Shown here: piece after piece, positions 22,602-33,954 of the stretch
Layout: each line of letters begins with the position of its first letter
Position numbering within the stretch: the stretch's first letter is position 1
Source of the DNA: Colius striatus
Lineage: Eukaryota; Chordata; Aves; Coliiformes; Coliidae
Direction of reading: 5' to 3'
Length of the DNA: 64,000 nt
Assembly: GCF_028858725.1 (NCBI RefSeq)
Contig: NC_084762.1
Location: forward strand, 2,675,374 to 2,739,373
Notes under the pieces: model-generated
The model's database searches: none
Seen by the model: only the letters and a program-made list of their open reading frames with translations
What the model was told of the DNA's origin: nothing
Position numbers and translations under genes: made by a program

Positions 22602-22899
22602 GAGACTGTATGTGACTGAAAGTATATGTGCTGGGGTTTTAGTCACTTTGGGCGACTGCAGCAAAGATAAACTTGCAACTGGGCTTCTTTTGAGCCTCTG
22701 TGTGTGTGTGTGTGCACACAGAGCACACATGTGAGCTTTCACTTCACAGGTTCAAGATGGTGCAGAAATGGCATTCCGATCCCAGTCCACACTCTTTGGC
22801 CAGCAGCAGTTCCACAGGCTCTGCACCCCAGCGCTTCTGCGCACGCTGGACAGCGTCAAAGTTGGGATGAAACATGCACAAAAGGGAAGCTGACCTTGG
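22602..22899. other. Spacer with TG microsatellite
   Basis: Unique sequence between a CR1 copy and the CpG-rich patch. It contains the TG/CA simple repeat annotated separately. Confidence 0.5.
22699..22720. repeat. (TG)8(CA)3 microsatellite
   Basis: A pure TG run from 22699 to 22714 passes directly into CACACA, giving a short self-complementary simple repeat. Confidence 0.88.
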
Positions 22900-23210
22900 A
22901 AAAAACACGAGGCACAGCTGGCAGCACACAAGGCCGGCGCTGCCCTGAGCCCCGGGTGGCTGCCGGCGCTGGGGCCCGCCACCGCCCAGGCCTCGCTCTG
23001 CCGGAGCCAGCACCGCGGGAGTGACCTGGGAGAGTTCAGCGCCGGGAAGTGCTCTGGCAGCCTCAGCCTGTCCTCGCTTTACCCCTGGAGCCTGCCAGCG
23101 ATGATGACAGCTTTGCTTGCTTTGAACTGTCTGATGGGAGTGCGAGGGCTGATTTCAGCTGGCTCCCGCGCGAGGCGGAGCGCGCCGGGCCCGCACCACA
23201 AAAATCCATG
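22900..23210. promoter_or_regulatory. Small CpG-rich patch, possible promoter or CpG island
   Basis: A sharply bounded GC-rich segment with roughly two dozen CpGs in about 300 bases, densest at 22935-23025 and 23165-23205 ('cgcgcgaggcggagcgcgcc'). Flanking DNA is CpG-poor. I see no clear TATA box, and open frames within it on both strands have no recognised product. It could be an unmethylated promoter or first exon of an unseen transcript, an intragenic CpG island, or GC-biased sequence. Confidence 0.42.
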
Positions 23211-26200
23211 CGAGCTCAGCTATTGACTTCAAGGGCTACAGGACCGAGTCCCTTGGAGCAACTTCTTGTATAACCAACTCGAGAAACAGTTTGTGGTTTC
23301 CTTTAAGAGCCATTAGAGAGCTTTACATAGTTTACTGTCTAGAACTTAAAATACTGGTATCTAAGGCAAACCCAAAGCTTAATCACAGAATGCATTTGAT
23401 ATTTGTCCATGGTTAAAACTTGCTAAAATTAAACCTTCCCAACAAACAGGGCAAATATTCTGTGGGTTATTGTGCTCAAAGACAGCATAATGCCTCCAAG
23501 AATACACACACCTTCCAAATAAAAGAGCAAAACATACATCTCCATAAGTGAACAGCCTCTAGAGAGATGCAAATACCTTAATTCCTTGTAGTTTTCCAAA
23601 CAGTTGCTTCAATATCAGCCCTTTTGTGGGTTGTTTCATACTCAGAGGGATCACAGTACTGCTCAACGATTAAAAACAGGGAGTCAGCACTTTCTTCTTA
23701 ATTCCTATTTCATTCCAGTTCTGCTTATTCCAGGCCAGTGCACTTGGCATTAGGAGCCATGACAATAACTTCTCGTATGAACTGCAGTTCACACAGTTGC
23801 TGTTCTTTTCTCTGTATCATACTCTTACAGCAGCCTTGAAAAAAAAGATGATGTAGCTTATTGATTGAATGTCACTCGCTCCAAGGCCATGGCTGCTGGA
23901 TAAAAATAAAACCCCTCAAACCCTGGGCGTCTTCATTTGAGCATCTGGAAAACATGTGCTTTGGGAAGTTTTGACATATTCCAGAAGCGATAATCAAACA
24001 CTGCCAAGTTCTTTCACTGGCCTACAGTAAAAGCCAGCAAAGACCAAAAAAAACCACAACCCCTCAAACCCACAACCACCCAACTATCCCATGTAACTCA
24101 GGCTTTGAAGATTTAATAGTAAACAAAACTGTATTCCTGCATCTATACCTTTGCACAGTAACAAACTCCACCAATAAAATAGCTCCTATTTGTCACATAG
24201 ATTTCTAAAACACCAATTTCATATGCAAGAACTCAAAGCTTAAAACTGAAGCTGCCCATGATGCATAACAAAAATGAGGGTTAAAAGGGCTCCAAAGTAA
24301 TGAGATGGTTTGCAAACCTCTGCCTGCCCCTCTAGCCCTCTCTAATTGGAAAGAGCCCTGTGTGAGGAAAAAGGGCCTTAGCTCTGCCTAGAGATATTTT
24401 GCAAAGGAATGATAAGCCATAGCATTTGTTTTTGTCTTTTTAAAATGCTATTTTAAACTGCAAATTCTTTTTTTCTGCTTCTTCTACAAGTAGTTTGTTT
24501 GAACTGTTTGGTTTAGGATTTTATTCTCCTTCCCAAAACAGTAAAACTGCAATTTCTTGAAACTCTTCTTGACTAATTGCAAGAGACAACTTAGAAGAGC
24601 ATCACTGGAAGCTTTTGCTATCTCACTGTTAAAATCAGAGGTGGTGTGTTGTCGTGGTTGGGCTTTTCGATTTGTTATTGTATGTTTTTCTTCTGTAGTT
24701 GTGGTCAAGATACAATGGCTCACTGGTGCAGGAAGAATTTGTGTTACATGCTGCTAAATTCATTTAGTCAACAGCAGCTAGGTAAACCTGGAGCATCCGG
24801 TCTAAGCACTGGTAGTGATGGTGATAGGTGCAGTTCCTAGCTACTGACTGCTCCATTCCTACGTATTTAATGCCATACAAACTGTTTAGTGATCTTCGTG
24901 TTTTATTATGTGCACATTGCATGATATTTAAATGCTGCATGAGAAGAGGGTGCATACTTAACATGGTACTTGGCCACGGGTTAGGAGCAGCTCACCTCTG
25001 ATAAGGGAAATGCAGCTGTGCTAACTGCCTCTTATGAGGACTCTCATAGTACATCAGTTTGGGAATCACTACCCTCTCTATATGAAGTCTCTTCCTGCTA
25101 TTAGGACAAGAAAGTAATATTGGAGACTCCCTATGGAGACTGTGTTGGGACACAAACATCCCTCTGTGCTGCAGCTGCTATGGAGGTCTATCCAGGCAGC
25201 TCCTCCACAGAGGACTTCAGAGTCACTCTTTCATTGTGTAGACTCAGCTTTGCTTCCAACATCGCACCCAGAACAGAAAGAAATACAAGCCAAGCTGCTA
25301 TTTTTCCTGGATTTTTGAGTACATTCTGTACCTAGTGTTAACAAAGACACGCCAGTTACACAGCAGACACATGCACCTACATATCTTAAGACACGCTGTA
25401 TCTCTTCTGTGGGATTTAAAGCAGAATAAAACACCATCCCAGCAGAAATAAACAGTGGAATAAATCAAACCAGGTATAAACATTACCTGTATGCTGACTA
25501 TATTTAGCCAATGAATGCAAGCTTACTATTTCAGCCACTGCCCATCAGCTGAGGGCACTCGTGTAACAACCTGACCCTACAGCATGCCAAAGAAGCCTTG
25601 GCATGGGCCCAGCCTCCTAGGTCCACATCTCTTGGCTGACTGAAATTCAATGTACACTTGTGTTAAGAGGCTAGAGAGGACCTAAGAAGCAGGGTTAAAT
25701 GACTGCAGTGTTCAGATAACTAACTGAGCACTCAGTTTACCCAGTCCCAAGTGGCACTACAACAATTTCTACACAGTCAGCGTGGTGCTGGCAATGCCTG
25801 CAGCCATCCCACAAGTACCAGCCAAGCCCTATAGCTCCTCTTGCAGAAGATGGACAACAGGTAATTAAGCAAGGTAACCACAGGGTTTCAAAATGCAATC
25901 TTCACCTCGTTACACTCGTCTCAATGTCATTTATACATCGCACTAATTGGCCCGTGACATTCCCATTCCTTTCAAAAGCAGTTGGTCAGAGGCTGTTGTG
26001 TTAAGTGGTCTCATGACATGCCTTAAGTTACCTCATGACTATGGCGATAGAGTGGCTGCAAGTAGAAGTTTTTCTACAGTCCACTTCAGAAAAAGAAGTC
26101 CCATTCTGCATCCAGAGCCCTTAGCCCAAACAATGTCCTCTTTTCAGCACCAACTACGCTTCCCAGATGAGGGGCAGGGGGTAGGAAAAAGCTCTCCAAA

Positions 26201-27069
26201 CAGTGATGTCATGAGAAAGCAATTAAAAAAAACCAACCAGCCTACCCAAACTCAAAACTCTAGCTCTTTTTTCCCACTTTTCTGTCTCAGCTCTAAAAAC
26301 TGACTTTACAAACACAAAGGTTTGCTGGAAGTGCCTTGCATCAATTAGCAGGTATCTGTTGCGGTTATTCACAGGCAGTTTTTAAAGCCACGTTGACCTT
26401 AGCCTACAAAAAACACAGACTATACCCATGCAAGTAGGCTGTAAACTGTGCTAACCAACTTGACAGCTTTTAAATCCTATTAGGTCCCTTACACAGTTTA
26501 AAGACCCTCTAAGGAATTTATCCCCACGAACATACTTGTGCAATGCATGGAAGACATTGGGATTTGTCTCGAGGAGTATGTGCTGCTTCAGTCAGCTTGC
26601 AAGTTCCCTGCTTGCTGGCAGTTTAGCAATGGAACATCCACAAGAGAGTAAAATCAAGATGCTGGTGTTTGAGCAGCAATACATTTAGGAATTATACTGA
26701 CCAATATACCCTTTTCTCAGGCCTATTGACTGACAACACGTGAACACCACAATAATGTGACGCATCCCCACACAAACCGAATACTCCATTGGTAGGGAGA
26801 CCATATAAACAGACACAACATTTCAACTGCATTTCATATCCTGAGCTCTGCTTTCACATCACACACCTACAACAACTCCTACTCAAGGTCTATTGTTCCA
26901 CATGGACATGCAGTAGATATGATGTTTTTAAAAAAACCCCAATCTGCTGGGGACCCTTTCTAAAGAAAGCCAAATGTCCCTGATTTTACTGGAAAAGGAA
27001 GCTTCCATGAAAGAAGTCTCTTGGTGTCTCACTGAAGATAGCAGAGCTGAGCTTAATAAACTTCACTTG
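23211..27069. other. AT-rich non-coding stretch
   Basis: Nearly 4 kb of AT-rich unique sequence with no transposon I can recognise and no confident exon. Short open frames (under 120 codons) occur on both strands at the density expected by chance. A 24-base minus-strand segment at about 26030-26055 ends at a plausible donor (GAG|GTAACTT), but its acceptor side is weak, so I do not call it. Confidence 0.5.
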
Positions 27070-27322
27070 AATCACAGAATGGCAGGGGTTGGAAGGGACC
27101 TTTAGAGATCATCCAGTCCAACCGCCCTGCAGAAGCAGGTTCACCTAGATCAGGTCACATAGGAACGTGTCCAGGTGGGTCTTGAAGCCCTCCAAGGAAG
27201 GAGACTCCACAATCCCTCTGGGCAGCCTGTGCCAGGGCTCCCTCAACTCACATTGTAATAGTTTTTTCTTATATTTAAGTGGAACTTTTTGTGCTCCAGC
27301 TTCATCCCATCACCCCTTGTCT
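27070..27322 (-). mobile_element. CR1 LINE 3' fragment, well preserved
   Basis: About 250 bases in CR1 antisense orientation: ATCACAGAATGGCAGGGG, 'ttggaagggacctttagaga', 'tagatcaggtcacatagga', 'gtccaggtgggtcttgaag', 'ggaaggagactccacaatcc', 'gggcagcctgtgccaggg', and 'agcttcatcccatcacccc'. It is the same subfamily as the plus copy at 22325, lying about 4.5 kb away in inverted orientation. Confidence 0.95.
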
Positions 27323-27983
27323 TGAAGTTCTTTTTTTTTTCAACAGCTAATAACTTCAAAACTAATATAAGAATAAGCCAGCCCATCTCTGAATTCAGCA
27401 GTTCTGATACACATGTATGCACTTTATTAAGCATCAGACTTTGTATAATTATACCCAATTGGAACTTTCTTAGTTTTAACAGCTAACCCTTTTCAGATGG
27501 GAGTACCTTTATGGCAGACGATCCTTTTTCTATTTTCTAAAGATCCTGGATCATTAAATAAATGTAAATTACAGAACCACAGTTAGCAGAAAGGAACAAG
27601 AAGTCAGCAACATCTGAGCAGAAATTAAATCCAGCCAGTTCTACACCTCAAATGTAAATAGGCAGTGAAGTGATTATTCAAATCCCTCTAAGTATAAGCT
27701 TTCTGTTATTGGTATCATGCTACAGTTATCATTGTTACTGGAATTATATTGCATATAATGGAATTCATATGCATAGACAGATTTATCATTTCTTGATGAA
27801 ACTCCTAAAGAAGGTAAATGGAAAATAACCAGGGTTTGTAACACATCAGCAACTCATAAAGAGATGATGTGCTAAGTTCACATACCAATTAAAGTGTAAG
27901 ACTAGCAAACTTGCTAACACAAAAACATAGCTTGAAAACAGCATCCTGGGCACCTTGGATTGCTCTGTTTTTTGTTTTTACAG
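27323..27983. other. AT-rich non-coding stretch
   Basis: Nothing recognised except a strong polypyrimidine tract plus CAG at the right end (27961-27983), discussed with the adjacent plus-strand candidate. Confidence 0.5.
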
Positions 27984-28202
27984 CCAATAGTGCTGGGGAA
28001 AAGAACTGAGGCTGTTTTCCAGGGTTACCTGGGATGGGTACTTACTACAAACAACTCCTATTATGATAAACACTTTAGTATCCCTAATCAACTTGGAAAG
28101 TTAACTCAGGAAAAAGTAACATGGAACAGGGTCATCACACAGACCCTTTCCCAAGAGAAGTCACTGACTGAAGGAAAAAAGTGTTCTGGCATGCCCACAT
28201 GA
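27984..28202 (+). CDS. Weak candidate terminal exon after a strong splice acceptor
   Basis: A nearly perfect T-rich tract ending in ACAG (27961-27983) is followed by 72 open codons and a TGA at 28200-28202. The peptide starts PIVLGKRTEAVFQG and ends GKKCSGMPT. I do not recognise it. No second exon, donor or nearby poly(A) signal supports a plus-strand gene; the first AATAAA-like sequence is near 28580. T-rich tracts plus CAG are common in AT-rich DNA, so a chance acceptor is the more likely explanation. Confidence 0.13.
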   Translation, partial: PIVLGKRTEAVFQGYLGWVLTTNNSYYDKHFSIPNQLGKLTQEKVTWNRVITQTLSQEKSLTEGKKCSGMPT

Positions 28203-28706
28203 ACTTCCAAGTAGCTGAGACTGTGTTGAGCTCATCTTCTTGAAGAGTTCATCACAAGTTTACTCTGAATGGCTACAGCAATAGGCTTACCACTTCCCAC
28301 TTCACTTTGGACCTTTACTTGTCTATTTACAAACAGAAAGAATCCTACTGAAATGCCTTTTTTAATAGATATTTTCACATCAAATGTGTGGGGTTTGTAC
28401 TGTCTGTAATAAGAGGGTTTTCTCTACTGTCTGCCTTTGAATGTATGTGGTTTGCAGACCACTCTGGTGGAGGTGTGTTGCTGTGCCACATCATTGAATT
28501 CAAAGAAAAAAAAACCAAACAAAACCTAAAATGTAATATTTATGTAATATTTTCTTTATATAAGGTAAAGTTTATGGCATAAATAAATAATATATAGCAT
28601 TGTTAATAGGGCTCTACAGTTACCAGCAGGTGGATTTCAAAAGCTGACAGATATTGTGCCATCCTAAGATTAACCAATCATCTGATCAGGCAGTGATAGC
28701 TTTTAC

Positions 28707-28957
28707 CAACAAAGTCATGTTAGAGTCAAAAAAACCAACAAAACAAAGTTCCTTAGGGGCACAAAAACTTTTCCCAAAGTGACTGAACTCGTCACTGAAC
28801 TCTATGAGTATGGTGTGCAGGTTGTCAAGAAGTAAGATTTTCTCAGCTTTACAGCACAGTGAGGTTTTCAGTTGCTCTGCAACTGTTTCTCCCTGTTTCA
28901 GTTCATTCATCTGCTGTTTACACTCCATGAAGAATGAGGCAAGCTCTTTAATTTTAA
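28707..28957 (-). CDS. Candidate internal or terminal coding exon, coiled-coil-like, unrecognised
   Basis: On the minus strand a pyrimidine-rich tract (28961-28982) ends in TTTCAG directly before an open frame that runs from 28957 to a possible donor TTG|GTAAAAGC at 28706/28707. The exon would be 251 bp, entering in phase 1 and leaving in phase 0. The first 50 codons look like a helical, coiled-coil-prone protein (segments KIKELASFFMECKQQMNELK and GETVAEQLKTSLCCKAEK). The last dozen codons look less protein-like, so the true end may lie earlier. If read through, the frame stops at a TGA (28686-28688), making a terminal exon possible, but no AATAAA follows closely. I do not recognise the family. 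A chance open frame cannot be excluded. Confidence 0.3.
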
Positions 28958-31417
28958 CTGAAAGTTGGGAAGAAATACACAGGTCAGATATTTAACTTGC
29001 AGTCCCCAGCTGTCTGCAGTGAAGCACCACGATCAGCTTATTTTCAAGTTAAGGTGATTCTTTCACTCTTCCTTTACTACAACCTATTTATAAATGTCAT
29101 AGTTTACCAGCAACTTCACAAATTGCCTGATGAATTCATATAAATATTTATATGTTTTTCAACTACAGGCTTCATTCAGCTGTTCACCTTCACACATGCT
29201 TAAGCATTGGTTAGGATCCATCCTTATTCAAGGTGATGCTTGAATCCCACAAACCCCAAATTCAGCTTTCCTGATTATAATACCAACACAGGCTACAATG
29301 AGTCAAAAATAATGCTGCCAACAGAGGGGGGAAATCTTTTCTTTGGCAACAAAACTGAGTAGGAAGTCACATTATCTCTCCTACCTCTACTCCAAATTCC
29401 GTGAAGGGCAACAATTTATTTACATGTTTATGCTATTTGGTCAGACACAAAGACCTGTTGTAAGTTGTAGAACACATCACAGGCTGGAGAGGCAAAACTA
29501 AGGCAGGCAAATGTTCCTCTGACCACCATCATTTGCCTCCAGCTATCTTTATCAGAACACTGATTTGTCTTTCTCTTTCTTTTCCCAGTAAGGCACATTG
29601 GTCCAGCCTTAATTCCAGCATCCTCAAACTTCCATGGGTTGCATTGCCTAAAGGTATTAGGATGAGTCTCAGCGAGGGAAGATTAAGTATTTTCAAGAAG
29701 TGCTCAGTTGTGTGGCAGAGGAGCATGGGAATAAACTCTTATTTTTGTCTTAAGTGCATATAAAATGTTTCCTCAGTATTTTGCTTAAATGCTTTGTTTT
29801 AATCATGCTTGTTTCAAAATGTGTGTGAAAAACAAGTAGAAATGCATTCCTTAATCCTTTCAATACAAGAATAAAAGCCCAGAAATAAATCAGTCCTGGT
29901 TATAGACAACAGAGTGTGTGGGAATGGAATATTTGATGCAAAACTTACCCGAAGGTTACAAACATTACACAGGTTTAGTGAGTTTTTTTCTCTGGTTGTG
30001 ACACTTACACATATCTGCATCCTGGATTTTCTCAGAGCACTAGCCAGTCACTTAAAAATATATTGTTATTGGTACTTGGACTCAGCTCAAATTGCTGGAT
30101 CTCTTGCAGAAACAGGACAGTATCTCAGATATATGGGTAACAGCATGGTTTATCAGTGACTCATATATCCTTTGGTTACGTCTTTTAAGATATCAGGTAC
30201 ATTGTTCAATGCAAAACCCCTAAGTGCTTCCACAATTTCTATACTACCCTCTAGTCACAGCTGACTAAGTCAGTCTTTTACTTACTACTTGTTACATTAC
30301 ATCTCATTTCTTTCCCTCCTAATATTAACTAATTAACTCAGCATGAAGGAAAAGCCAAAAGCAATTCAACTGACCAAAACCTCTTACCCAGTTTAACAGC
30401 TCGTCTGTGCGTAGAAGGGTTTTCCCCTGTGTGTAGAAGAGCTTTCCTACTGTTGTGTGTCACCTATGAATCCTTTCCTACTTCAGGGCTCTGGAAGGGC
30501 AGATGACTACTAACAATACTGATCTTCTAGGAACAGTGCAGGATGTGGTCTTCAGTGTTAATAACACTCATGTCAATGATGCTCCATGAGCAGAAGTGTA
30601 TTCAAATAGTGTTCTTGGGGAAAAACAGACTATTTTCTATCCTTCAGCTGCTCCTCCTCTTGTTTCATGGCTTATTGCTGCGACTCAATAACAACACATT
30701 TGCACTGCTATTGATCGAAATACCCCAATTCTCAGACCTTAACATACATTCTGTCCTGATTTGTAAAGAGCTATCAGCATGACATGTGCTATACCAGGCA
30801 GGATTCCTTCTATTCAGTATATCAAATATTATAAATCAACAATAATTACGAAACTCTCCTTGGGGCTTAAGGTATTTGACTGCCAAGATCCAGTTCTCAG
30901 AGGCATAATCAGCCCTTGGTAAGAACTAGTGTCATCTCCTGCTTCATTTTCTCTTCTAATGCCTGTTTCATAGCCCCACATAATTATAGAGGCCTTTAAG
31001 TATCATTCAAAGGCACAGGGAGGGGGACAGAAATATCCTCTGTAAGAAATGAATTCCAGGTTGAAGTAGCACTGTTTTGTACTGATATAAAATTGCCACA
31101 AAACAGCAAAGAATACACTATTACCATGTCAATTCTGGTAAGAAGAAGAAAATCTGTGTCTAGTGTGTATACTAGTGCCCTGTTCCACGATAAACATCAT
31201 GCACATGGTAGGTATGTATTATTAATGACAACAGGCTGTGCATTGTGAATAGCACAGTTACCAAGACAGCACACTGCAGAACAATCTGCCAGGGAGATTT
31301 GGTTAATGCTGTCTTTTGCAAGCAAGCAAGTTTATTTTTTTTGATTTAAGCCTCAGTCAGAACATTTGCAGCAGTAATTCACCTGCATAAGCCTCGGGTT
31401 TATGACTTTCCACTTAC
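28958..31417. other. AT-rich non-coding stretch
   Basis: Unique AT-rich sequence with no transposon recognised. Isolated donor-like sequences occur on the minus strand (CGG|GTAAGTT near 29948, GTA|GTAAGTA near 30285). A 33-bp segment at 30286-30318 would be in the right phase (1-1) to precede the 28707-28957 candidate, but its acceptor lacks a pyrimidine tract, so I do not call it. Confidence 0.45.
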
Positions 31418-31453
31418 CAACAGCCCTCTGAAAGAACAGACTCCGTTCTCCTT
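31418..31453 (-). CDS. Weak candidate micro-exon, 36 bp
   Basis: The minus-strand donor is strong (TTG|GTAAGTGG). A CAG 36 bases upstream could be the acceptor, giving 12 codons (KENGVCSFRGLL) in phase 0-0. A better pyrimidine tract (CTGTTCTTTCAG) lies inside the segment and would leave only 10 bases of exon. No family can be recognised at this length. Low certainty. Confidence 0.1.
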
Positions 31454-33897
31454 CTGGTTGACACGTGGGGATTGAAATTATTCATTAGGCTATGAATCAC
31501 CAAAAAAACCCCCACAAAGGCAGGTTGATGTGCCAATGCCAGCCTCAGCACCCAAGGACAGAGTTAAAGGTCTTCCCTTATTTGTGCACGAGTCAATGTG
31601 GGATAGTGCAGTAGGTTTTGTTTAGAGCAGGATTTAAAGGTGAGTTGTTGACATGCCTTAGCTAACATATGCTAGAAGTCCTGTAAGCTAATCAAAATAC
31701 AGCATGGTGGGAACTGAAACTTGATCAAGGCGAGGTGATGTACACTGGGTGATGCAAACCACAATTCTGCAATGCATTAGGGAGAACTAATGTTCAGTTC
31801 ATGCAAACGATCAGCTACAGCCCTCAACTTTATTTCCATCAAAGCTAAAGCAATAAGGTATCACCCCATGCCCTGTTAACTTCAGCTACAACGTTCCCAT
31901 TATCTCTAAAGTAATCCTATCCAGAAATGACAAAAAATCCAACCCCCTTCAATCCTATATGGAATCACACTAAGTCGAGAAAACCAACAAAAGTCTTTCC
32001 ACAGCTTGAGAACTCTTAAAAATCAAATATGAAGCCTTGATAATGAAGTATTTGGCTCAGAAGAGGAAAGGATGCTCTTTGAAAGCCAAAGGAATCATTT
32101 AAAAGTACTAAACCATCATTTATTAACCATATTTCACTTTCTTGTGTTAGAATCACAACAATGAGCTTACTTGCCTGACAATGTCCTGTGCTCCACATCT
32201 TTCCTGTCCAATAATGGTATAAGCACTATTTGCATGCCAGTTAAGCAGCAGTGAGAAAAATAACGTGCTGTACACATAAGAACACAGAATAGAGTTAAAT
32301 CTGGGTATAACACAAAACTAAGCTAAACTGGTTTGACAAATAATGGTTCTTTGCCGCTGTTTTCTGTAGGGAAACAGTTATCCAACCTATCAAAAAGAAT
32401 ACTTTCCTGTTACACACACACACGTTTATGTACATGGCTCAAAGCACTGGCTTTAAAACCAAGAAATAAACCCAGCAGCCTGACCAATATATCTTTAAAA
32501 TTGTGGCTGAATTTCCTCCCTCCTTTATCGATGCAGCTGTGTTATTTACTTATAGCCTGGAAACTCTATTAAATAAGCTAACAGTTGCATGCCTAGTGTA
32601 CACCCTTGGAGTGAGATGTTCGTTTGCAGTGACTCAGGCAGCAGTGGGACAACCAAAAAGCAGAGGGCTTCTATTAAGAAAAAAGCCTTTTTTAGTGGCA
32701 CACGAGTTGCAAAGAAATGCTAACACGTTCTCCAGTGCTGACACAGCAAGCAAACAAGCACAAATAATTCTTCACTTCTGGAAGAGGAAAGGAATGCCAT
32801 GCCATTCTCGGGGTGGGAAGGCATATTTATTATTTCAATATGGAATTTATTCTGCTTGATGGATGTAGACCAAGAGGAGAAAAATCAATAGAGGTTTGCA
32901 TGTGTTTAGTTTGAGTGATGTGGATTTCCTCTGAGCAAGGACAGAAAAATGAGAAAAATCTGGATTTTAGAAAAAGAACAGTAACAGGTTGTTATGGGTT
33001 TTACTCACCGAAGTTAACCAGTTAACTAGAGGATGCCATCAATCAGAATCAGGATGGGAAAACATATAGTAAGGCAACTTCCCTTCTGTTAGTCATCTTC
33101 CCTCATTCATCTTTTATTCATTCATTTTCAAGCACAACTTGCAGCCAGTACAGGTTTACTAGCAGGATGCATTAGGGAAAAGCAAAATACATTCTGTTTC
33201 CTAGCCAGGTCCATAACTTCACCTTTTCCCTGTAAGAATGAGATAGTGAAAACTCATAGGGTGTATGAGATTCCCCTTGCTAATTCAGAATAGGCAAAAT
33301 TTGCCCTTCTTATTGGCTTGCACAGTGTCATTTTTTTTGTTGCCAACAATAATTATGCATCTTCCAGGGAAACACCAATGCAGCTGGTCTCTCCTTGAGA
33401 GCTGCTGCTGTGTTCCTTGGAGGATTGAGAATATGGGCAGAAAAATGTCAAGGGGGAAAACTTTGCCTAAACCTAGGCCAAGCAGTAAAACTCCCCAGGG
33501 GAAAATCATGTTTATTAAGTCACTTCTCTTGTTCAGTAAAGGTTAGCAAGCATTAGAGCGAATTTCCTCTTGGGTCAAATAAAGCTGAAAAGGGAATGGA
33601 TGTGATACCACCTGACAGGCCTGGATTTTTAGCTGGAAGCTACAGGACTATTTTGGACTCTCAGGTTCTGGTTTACAATGATAAACAACATCTCTCTGCT
33701 TATTCTGCCAAACAAACTAAGAGTGGTGATTTTATCTCCAGAGGAGGACAGAAGTTTGGTGTTCCATGTCCCATAACTATGTGTGAATCTAGAGCAGGCT
33801 GGCAGTAACAACTGTTTCACTGTGATGGCTGCAACTGTGGGGTACTGCAGAAAATTGCTTCTGCTTGAGCTTTACAAGAACCAAAACCTCTACTTAC
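31454..33897. other. AT-rich non-coding stretch
   Basis: No repeat or confident exon. It contains a short (CA)n around 32414-32425 and two closely spaced GTTAAC words near 33013-33026. Minus-strand donor-like sites at 32171 and 33005 lack good acceptors. Confidence 0.48.
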
Positions 33898-33954
33898 ATA
33901 TCTTTTTTTCAGCCTTATGAGAGTGCATCCCTGAGAGAGGATCACTGTGTTCCT
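33898..33954 (-). CDS. Candidate 57-bp coding exon, unrecognised
   Basis: On the minus strand a pyrimidine-rich tract ending TTTTCCTTAAG precedes 19 open codons, followed by a strong donor (TAT|GTAAGTAG). The segment starts and ends in phase 0; its peptide (RNTVILSQGCTLIRLKKRY) is basic at the C-terminal end. Its phase fits directly after the 42197-42304 candidate, which also ends in phase 0, so the two could be neighbouring exons of one minus-strand gene about 8 kb apart. I recognise no family. The acceptor uses AAG, less common than CAG. Short splice-bounded open segments arise by chance. Confidence 0.22.

Noticed and set aside
26030..26055. 24-bp minus-strand micro-exon candidate ending at GAG|GTAACTT
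   Set aside because: Weak acceptor and no supporting partner.
30286..30318. 33-bp minus-strand segment in the right phase to precede the 28707-28957 candidate
   Set aside because: Its acceptor has no pyrimidine tract; the fit depends on choosing the frame afterwards.
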